DNA of 64,000 nucleotides. It comes from a bacterium C-53. Lineage in GTDB: Bacteria; Bacillota; Clostridia; Lachnospirales; Lachnospiraceae. The DNA lies in contig RAZD01000001.1 of assembly GCA_003612525.1 (NCBI GenBank), positions 1 to 64,000 of the forward strand. Reading direction: 5' to 3'. This document shows, piece by piece, positions 58,880 to 64,000 of the stretch; the first letter of the stretch is position 1, and each line of letters starts with the position of its first letter. A program made the position numbers and the translations under genes. Under the pieces are notes generated by a model. It worked only from the letters and a program-made list of their open reading frames with translations, searched no databases and was not told the DNA's origin.

Positions 58880-58914
58880 AAAACACTATAGCACAAATCA
58901 GAACTATAGTGTTT
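58880..58914 (-). terminator. Terminator of the O-acylation operon
   Basis: AAACACTATAG and CTATAGTGTTT form an 11-bp perfect stem; the minus strand continues with TTTTTATAT. Confidence 0.82.
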
Positions 58915-58950
58915 AAAATTTTTTGTTTTGTTTCTGTTTTTAAGAAATAA

Positions 58951-60018
58951 TTAATATTCTTCCACCGATTTATTCAGGGTATCCTTGTAGGTGTTGATTT
59001 CTATTCCATAATTTACCGCCTGATCTTTCAGAATTTTTAAAAGCGCGTCTCCTCTTCCCTTCTCTACATAGACGCCAAATCCCTGCTCCATAAGCTGCAC
59101 ATCTGTCTTCCCATAAAACATCACATCAATCATCTTGTCACCGATTTTACGCGTATAATGGCTGTTCTCGTAGTAATTGTCCATGTCCACGGTAAGGTTG
59201 TTGTACCCGCTGAAATTATAAAAATCCGTAATCTCCGAAAGCCCCTTTAAAAACTCCAGATATCCGTTCTCAATTCCTTTCGTGTATGTTCTGTGAAACA
59301 GCGGATTCGTAAATACCGTCAGACGGATATCATACTCCTCACATAAATCAATAAACTCCTGAATTTCCTCAAAGACTTCTTCTCTCGGCATATAGTAATC
59401 GGCCCAGTAAGGAAAATCATTCGCAATATCAAACTGACTGGGAATATCGAGATTTTCCGTTCCCGTACGAAGCAGGCGGTCCGACCACTCTTCGTCATTT
59501 ACCACATGCTCTCTGATTGTTTTAATCGACTGCCTTGTCGTAATCAGATCAAAGTATTTAAGATAAAACCCCGCCTTATCGAAAATATCACCAGACCACG
59601 GAAAGGGCGCACGGTAAAGAATGTTATTATGAAACTCCGGGTCTACAAACCATGAGATATCATCAACTCCCAGCAGTATATTTTTCGGAACAATCCCACG
59701 CACAATTAAGTCCTTAAGGTTTTGCAGGTGCTCCGCCGGAAGCCCTTCCGAATACATCATATCATAATAAGTTCCGTCATTCATCCGCTCCACATCAAGA
59801 AACCCTACACGAGAAGAGCCGAAAAGCAGGGAATCATACAGATCAGGATTCTTGATGACATGTCTCATTTTAATATAATTCTTGTTCGGTTCCACCCCGT
59901 TATTGACAAGTCTATCCGCATGGAATACATTATACGGGTCAAGCAGTACATTAAACGGCACAAAAATCAGAACCAGTATCAGAAAAAATGCAATGCACTT
60001 TGTGACAAACTTTTTCAT
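58951..60018 (-). CDS. SGNH-like O-acetyltransferase partner, DltD/AlgJ-like
   Basis: 355 residues: one membrane anchor (CIAFFLILVLIFVPFNVLLD), then an extracytoplasmic domain with SGNH-like motifs: LLFGSSRVGF (nucleophile Ser in GSS) and a C-terminal ENSHYTRKIG (catalytic His, with Asp or Glu three before). Such proteins take an acyl group from a partner MBOAT and pass it to a polymer. The MBOAT is encoded just upstream (29-bp gap). Confidence 0.75.
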   Translation of the reverse strand: MKKFVTKCIAFFLILVLIFVPFNVLLDPYNVFHADRLVNNGVEPNKNYIKMRHVIKNPDLYDSLLFGSSRVGFLDVERMNDGTYYDMMYSEGLPAEHLQNLKDLIVRGIVPKNILLGVDDISWFVDPEFHNNILYRAPFPWSGDIFDKAGFYLKYFDLITTRQSIKTIREHVVNDEEWSDRLLRTGTENLDIPSQFDIANDFPYWADYYMPREEVFEEIQEFIDLCEEYDIRLTVFTNPLFHRTYTKGIENGYLEFLKGLSEITDFYNFSGYNNLTVDMDNYYENSHYTRKIGDKMIDVMFYGKTDVQLMEQGFGVYVEKGRGDALLKILKDQAVNYGIEINTYKDTLNKSVEEY

Positions 60019-60047
60019 TTATAGAATTCCTTTCCTTCCCATCCGAA

Positions 60048-61499
60048 TCAGAACTGAAAATAGATAAATTCCTGCGTCGTGCCATTGTGCAGTTTCAGCA
60101 GGATAATCACCGAAGTCACGCCTACATAGAAAATCCATCGAAGCGGCCACTTCAGTTTTCCGAATTCCGCAATCAGATCTCTTCTCAGTGAAAAATAATC
60201 AAAAATCATCAGCACGGCAAGAGACGCAACCAGCTTTGCGAATGCAAAATAGCTGAAAAACATTTCAATAAACATCCGTGTAAAAGCATTCGGAAGATGA
60301 ATCACGCCTCTATGCAGATGCGTCGCAACATAAAATGCATCGGAAAGCGACCTGGCACGGAAGAATATCCATGCAAAGCTGACAAGCGCAAAAGTCAGCA
60401 CACCCTTTATAAATGCCATAATTTTAGACGGTTTCCTGTCTTCTTTTGAAAACCGCTCCGCAAAAAAGTTTTCAATTACCTGATAGAGTCCATGAAGCCC
60501 TCCCCAGAGGACATAGGTCCAGTTTGCCCCATGCCAGAGACCGCTTGCAAGGAACGTTACAACAAGATTTAAATTCCGTCTTGCCCTGCCGCAACGGTTT
60601 CCTCCCAGTGGAATATAGACGTAATCACGAAACCATGTGGAGAGTGAAATGTGCCACCGGCTCCAGAACTCCTTGATCGAAGTTGAGAGATACGGGCTCT
60701 TGAAATTTGTCATAAGATCAATGTTTAAAAGCTTCGCGGTACCGACCGCAATATCGGAATACCCGGAAAAGTCACAATAAATCTGGAATGTAAAAAGAAC
60801 CGTAGCCATAATCAGCGTCATACCAAAATAAGCATGCACATTATCGTAAATAATGTCCACGTATTTCGCCACCGCATCGGCAATCACCAGTTTCTTAAAA
60901 AATCCCCAAAGCATAAGCCTCAAACCATACACTGCCTTATCATGTGAAAACTCACGCTCTTCAAAAAGCTGCGGCATCAGATTCTTCGTACGTTCAATCG
61001 GGCCAGCCACAAGCTGAGGAAAGAAAGAAATGAAAAGCGCATAGCGGAAAAAATTCCTCTGCGGTTTCACATCTCCCCTGTATACGTCAATAACGTAACT
61101 TAACGACTGGAAGGTGTAAAAAGAAATTCCCACCGGAAGCATAACTTTAATCGTCACAGGATGAAGCGGTATTGAGATACTTCGCAGCAATTCCGTCACC
61201 GACGTACTGAGGAAATTAAAATATTTAAAGAAGAAAAGCACTCCGAGGCTTACGATAAGCGCCGCTGCAATAAACCATTTCTTTTTCCGCTTATCCTCCG
61301 TTTCCTCAACAAAGATCGCACAGATATAGGATACCGCCGTCGTCAAAAGAATTAAGATCACATATTTCGGATTCCAGCTCATATAAAAATAGTAACTTGC
61401 CACAAGCAGAACCATATAACGGTATTTATGGGGTATCGCCCAGTACAAAATAAAAACGATTGGCAGAAATACTGCAAAAGCCAGTGAATTAAATAACAT
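60048..61499 (-). CDS. MBOAT O-acyltransferase (AlgI/PatA type)
   Basis: 483 residues with about ten membrane helices. The MBOAT signature is clear: EFWSRWHISLSTWFRDYVY and ASGLWHGANWTYVLWGG with the catalytic His. It carries acyl groups across the membrane for O-acetylation of a surface polymer. With the SGNH-like gene it forms a two-gene operon; the neighbouring wall-associated genes suggest a wall or capsule polymer as acceptor. Confidence 0.88.
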   Translation of the reverse strand: MLFNSLAFAVFLPIVFILYWAIPHKYRYMVLLVASYYFYMSWNPKYVILILLTTAVSYICAIFVEETEDKRKKKWFIAAALIVSLGVLFFFKYFNFLSTSVTELLRSISIPLHPVTIKVMLPVGISFYTFQSLSYVIDVYRGDVKPQRNFFRYALFISFFPQLVAGPIERTKNLMPQLFEEREFSHDKAVYGLRLMLWGFFKKLVIADAVAKYVDIIYDNVHAYFGMTLIMATVLFTFQIYCDFSGYSDIAVGTAKLLNIDLMTNFKSPYLSTSIKEFWSRWHISLSTWFRDYVYIPLGGNRCGRARRNLNLVVTFLASGLWHGANWTYVLWGGLHGLYQVIENFFAERFSKEDRKPSKIMAFIKGVLTFALVSFAWIFFRARSLSDAFYVATHLHRGVIHLPNAFTRMFIEMFFSYFAFAKLVASLAVLMIFDYFSLRRDLIAEFGKLKWPLRWIFYVGVTSVIILLKLHNGTTQEFIYFQF

Positions 61500-61602
61500 A
61501 ACAACTCCTGTCCACGGTTTTCCGTTTCCTTAATATTGGTAATAAACTTTATTTTTATACTGTATCACACATCCTCATACATTTCAATCTTAGCATTTCC
61601 CA

Positions 61603-61646
61603 TTGACATGGTATGAAACAATTAATATACTGATTATAGTATCTGA
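61603..61646 (+). promoter_or_regulatory. Promoter and dyad of the Rrf2 gene
   Basis: TTGACA (61603-61608) and TATACT (61626-61631) are 17 bp apart, near consensus. ATACT-N6-AGTAT (61627-61642) forms a dyad over the -10 and start site, the usual place of an Rrf2 self-operator. Confidence 0.65.
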
Positions 61647-61673
61647 ATAACAAAAAGGCACGGTGAACGAAGA

Positions 61674-62102
61674 ATGAAAATTTCCACAAAAGGGCGGTAT
61701 GCCGTACGAATTATGCTTGATCTGGCTGAAAATGATACCGGTGACTATATTAAGGTGAAGAGTATCGCCAAACGACAGGATTTATCCGAAAAATATCTCG
61801 AACAAATTATATCCATGCTGAATAAAGCAGGATTTGTAAAAAGCGTACGGGGCGCTCGGGGCGGTTACAGGTTGTCGAAAGCCCCGGAAGATTTTACCAT
61901 TGGTATGATACTGCGTCTTATGGAAGGCAGTGTATCCCCCGCCCCATGTCTTGACGGCGGTATGAGCGCCTGCAGCCGATGCAGCAGCTGCGGCGTCATA
62001 TCCGTATGGGAAGAACTTCAACAGGCAATTAACGGAGTGGTAGACAATATCACGCTTCAGGATCTTCTGGACAGGAAAAAGATTGAATCTGTCAACATTT
62101 GA
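61674..62102 (+). CDS. Rrf2-family regulator with four Cys
   Basis: 142 residues: winged helix (KISTKGRYAVRIMLDLAEND, LSEKYLEQIISML, GARGGYRLSKAPE) and a loop with Cys92, Cys100, Cys103 and Cys106, a spacing suited to an iron-sulfur cluster as in IscR or NsrR. CymR of Bacillus, which controls cysteine synthesis, is the other near relative; cysK lies 1 kb away. The gene is cotranscribed or near-cotranscribed with the hemerythrin gene. Confidence 0.85.
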   Translation: MKISTKGRYAVRIMLDLAENDTGDYIKVKSIAKRQDLSEKYLEQIISMLNKAGFVKSVRGARGGYRLSKAPEDFTIGMILRLMEGSVSPAPCLDGGMSACSRCSSCGVISVWEELQQAINGVVDNITLQDLLDRKKIESVNI

Positions 62103-62179
62103 CCTATTCTGACATAATTTATATCAGAAAACCATTTTGGATATTTTCATAAAATACCCATTATAAAGGAGGACTCAGG

Positions 62180-63058
62180 ATGATATCGGATATCAAATGG
62201 AATGAACGGTATAACATCGGAGTCGAAGTCATCGATAAAGCACACCGGAAACTTTTTTCTATTGTACGAAAGATGATCATGCTGAACAATGATGAAAAGG
62301 ACAGAGAATGGATTTGCAGGGAAGGGATTAAATACTTTAAAAATTATGTCTTAAAGCATTTTGCCGAGGAAGAGGCATACATGCGTTCTATAAATTACAG
62401 TGGGTATGCCGCCCATAAGTGTGTTCATGATGACATGAAAAATGAAACACTCCCGGCTCTTGAAAAAGAAATGGGCGAATCGGACTATTCGCCTGAATCT
62501 ATCCAGCACTTTCTTGGAATCTGCACCGGATGGCTCAGCCATCACATCCTGTTGGAAGACAGGGCAATTACCGGTCAGATTCCCAACAAATGGACGGAGG
62601 AATGGACGGAAGACACTTCTATTTTGGAAAAGACCATTCTTTGGGCCATGAAACAGCTTTTTAACCTGGAGCTCACAACCGTCAGTAGTCATTACGGTGG
62701 TGAGGATTTCGGAAAAAAAATTTGTTATTGTCTGACTTACCGCGATTCCGATAACATTCCTCTGAAAGTTTATTTTGTACTGGAAGAAAAATTGGTTCTT
62801 GAGATCACAAGCCAGTTGCTCCATATCCCACTAACCCGTGTGGACAGGACAGTGACGGAAACACTCAAAATTTTCGCACGGCATTTCATGAAACGCATTG
62901 CAGGAAACTATAACACTCTCAATCAATATCATCTTATAAGTGATCACTTATTGTCAGAAGAACAGCTGGAACAGGATTTTGACAAAAAATACCCGAATTA
63001 TAGCTTGTTATTTAATACAGGTATCGGCTATTTTGCACTGTGCGTCAAAAGCCAATAG
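62180..63058 (+). CDS. Bacteriohemerythrin with CheX-like C-terminal domain
   Basis: 292 residues. Residues 1-132 are a hemerythrin with the diiron ligands His22, His60, Glu64, His79, His83, His122 and Asp127. Residues 150-292 look like a CheC/CheX-type domain (EKLVLEITSQLLHI, VTETLKIFARHFMKRIAGNY), a layout unusual for a soluble hemerythrin. It may sense oxygen or nitric oxide, or protect iron-sulfur enzymes. AAAGGAGG precedes the ATG; follows the Rrf2 gene by 77 bp. Confidence 0.78.
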   Translation: MISDIKWNERYNIGVEVIDKAHRKLFSIVRKMIMLNNDEKDREWICREGIKYFKNYVLKHFAEEEAYMRSINYSGYAAHKCVHDDMKNETLPALEKEMGESDYSPESIQHFLGICTGWLSHHILLEDRAITGQIPNKWTEEWTEDTSILEKTILWAMKQLFNLELTTVSSHYGGEDFGKKICYCLTYRDSDNIPLKVYFVLEEKLVLEITSQLLHIPLTRVDRTVTETLKIFARHFMKRIAGNYNTLNQYHLISDHLLSEEQLEQDFDKKYPNYSLLFNTGIGYFALCVKSQ

Positions 63059-63074
63059 TATAAATTCAAATGAA

Positions 63075-63106
63075 GAATGCATAGTGAATTCGTCCGCTAT
63101 GCATTC
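63075..63106. terminator. Stem-loop between hemerythrin and cysK
   Basis: GAATGCATAG and CTATGCATTC pair perfectly around a 12-nt loop between convergent genes; T runs are short. Confidence 0.55.
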
Positions 63107-63151
63107 TCCTGTATAAGGCACTTTTTCTGCTACCCTGAAAAATCACTTCTA

Positions 63152-64000
63152 CTATTCAATAAACATAGGCGTTGAAAGATAACGGTCACCCGTATCCGGC
63201 AGCAGCACGACAATCTTCTTTTCGTTGTTTTCCGGGCGACCGGCAAGCATCTGCGCTGCGTACAGTGCAGCCCCTGATGAGATTCCCACAAGGATGCCCT
63301 CGGCACGGGCAAGCTTTCTTACCGCATCAAACGCACATCCGTCCTCCACCGCAACAACTTCATCATAAACAGACGTATTCAATATTTCCGGAATAAATCC
63401 TGCACCGATTCCCTGAATCTTATGAGCGCCGGCCGTCCCTCTGGTAATCACAGGGGAAGAGGCAGGTTCCACACCGACAATCGTAACCGCCGGATTCTTC
63501 TCCTTAAGATAGGCTCCTGTGCCGCTTATCGTCCCGCCCGTACCGATGCCTGCCACGAAAATATCCACTTTGCCATCGGTATCTTTCCATATTTCGGGAC
63601 CCGTAGACGCATAATGTGCGGCCGGGTTCGCAGGATTATTAAACTGCCCCAGAATCAGAGAACCCTCCGTCTCCTTTTGCAGTTCTTCCGCTTTTTCAAT
63701 GGCTCCCTTCATCCCTTTTGTGCCGTCTGTCAGAACAATCTCGGCTCCATATGCCTTCAAAAGATTCCTTCTCTCCACCGACATCGTCTCAGGCATTGTA
63801 AGCACTGCCTTATATCCCTTCGCTGCCGCAATGGAAGCGATTCCAATCCCGGTATTTCCCGATGTCGGCTCAATAATCGTCGCGCCGGGCTTCAGTTTCC
63901 CTGACTTCTCGGCATCTTCGATCATCGAAAGCGCGACTCTGTCCTTCACACTTCCCGCCGGGTTCAGATATTCAAGCTTTGCAATGATATCCGCGCCGAA
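63152..64000 (-). CDS. cysK: Cysteine synthase A, 5' end cut by window
   Basis: The visible 282 residues begin at the window edge with [21 protein letters not shown], which holds the PLP-binding Lys, and include TSGNTGIG (substrate loop), [10 protein letters not shown] (phosphate loop) and [13 protein letters not shown] at the C-terminus. It makes cysteine from O-acetylserine and sulfide. The start codon lies beyond the window. Convergent with the hemerythrin gene. Confidence 0.93.
   Translation of the reverse strand, partial: FGADIIAKLEYLNPAGSVKDRVALSMIEDAEKSGKLKPGATIIEPTSGNTGIGIASIAAAKGYKAVLTMPETMSVERRNLLKAYGAEIVLTDGTKGMKGAIEKAEELQKETEGSLILGQFNNPANPAAHYASTGPEIWKDTDGKVDIFVAGIGTGGTISGTGAYLKEKNPAVTIVGVEPASSPVITRGTAGAHKIQGIGAGFIPEILNTSVYDEVVAVEDGCAFDAVRKLARAEGILVGISSGAALYAAQMLAGRPENNEKKIVVLLPDTGDRYLSTPMFIE

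Overview
The window looks like a low-to-moderate GC, spore-forming member of the Clostridia, most likely a gut Lachnospiraceae. The evidence is AGGAGG-type ribosome sites throughout, consensus sigma-A promoters (TTGACA-17-TATAAT before a tRNA operon), spore-associated genes (a SleL/YaaH-like LysM-GH18 protein and a PdaB-like deacetylase), PTS sugar uptake, and many families typical of that group (DUF1576, DUF6765, DUF4125, SprA-related, BspA-like repeats). The species cannot be told from the sequence alone.

Layout. 0-1.3 kb: a seven-tRNA operon on the minus strand (Pro-Gly-Arg-His-Gln-Lys-Leu). 1.3-6.6 kb: minus-strand housekeeping genes (phosphodiesterase, RdgB, amidase, rRNA methyltransferase, rhodanese), a 58-residue Ser-Gln-Asn repeat protein, a candidate small RNA and a HAAS-type membrane protein. 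6.7-9.0 kb: a crr-nagE-like PTS operon with an operator-like dyad on its promoter. 9.2-12.7 kb: tRNA-Arg, a MraY-like enzyme, and a KdpD/KdpE-like pair followed by a tiny membrane protein, with no Kdp pump. 12.7-14.6 kb: an MgtC-like protein and a BspA-like repeat protein. 14.7-19.7 kb: a response regulator-kinase-ABC ATPase-FtsX permease cassette of the peptide-antibiotic defence type.

19.8-29.0 kb: the most interesting stretch. A PdaB-like sporulation deacetylase gene is split in two by an element of about 8.46 kb. The element carries a large serine recombinase, a LanFEG-like ABC exporter, its own two-component system, a polytopic membrane protein and small ORFs. Recombination at a GGGT core shared by both ends would restore a 263-codon reading frame exactly, as in skin-type elements.

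29.4-32.9 kb: a three-gene operon (DUF6765 protein, unknown protein with an amphipathic N-terminus, Hint-domain protein), the best candidate for an undescribed system. 33-39 kb: DUF1576 pair, an orphan phosphopantetheinyl transferase, and a VWA-MoxR-BspA operon whose last gene is a paralogue of the one at 13.6 kb. 39-44.3 kb: AraC regulator, EIIBC transporter and GH106-like glycosidase, a sugar-use module. 44.4-50.8 kb: secreted YHYH/peptidoglycan-binding protein, AraC regulator, SleL-like hydrolase, DtxR-type regulator, SprA-like metalloprotease, TPR-DUF4125 protein, lipoprotein. 51-61.5 kb: a cell-surface block (lipoprotein, anchored protein, two large Fn3-type secreted proteins sharing V-S-x-N linkers, and an SGNH-like/MBOAT O-acylation pair). 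61.6-64 kb: Rrf2 regulator, hemerythrin with a CheX-like tail, and cysK cut by the window end.

Start codons were reassigned by ribosome-site spacing in many places; each is explained in its entry. Domain names come from reading the proteins by eye, without database searches.
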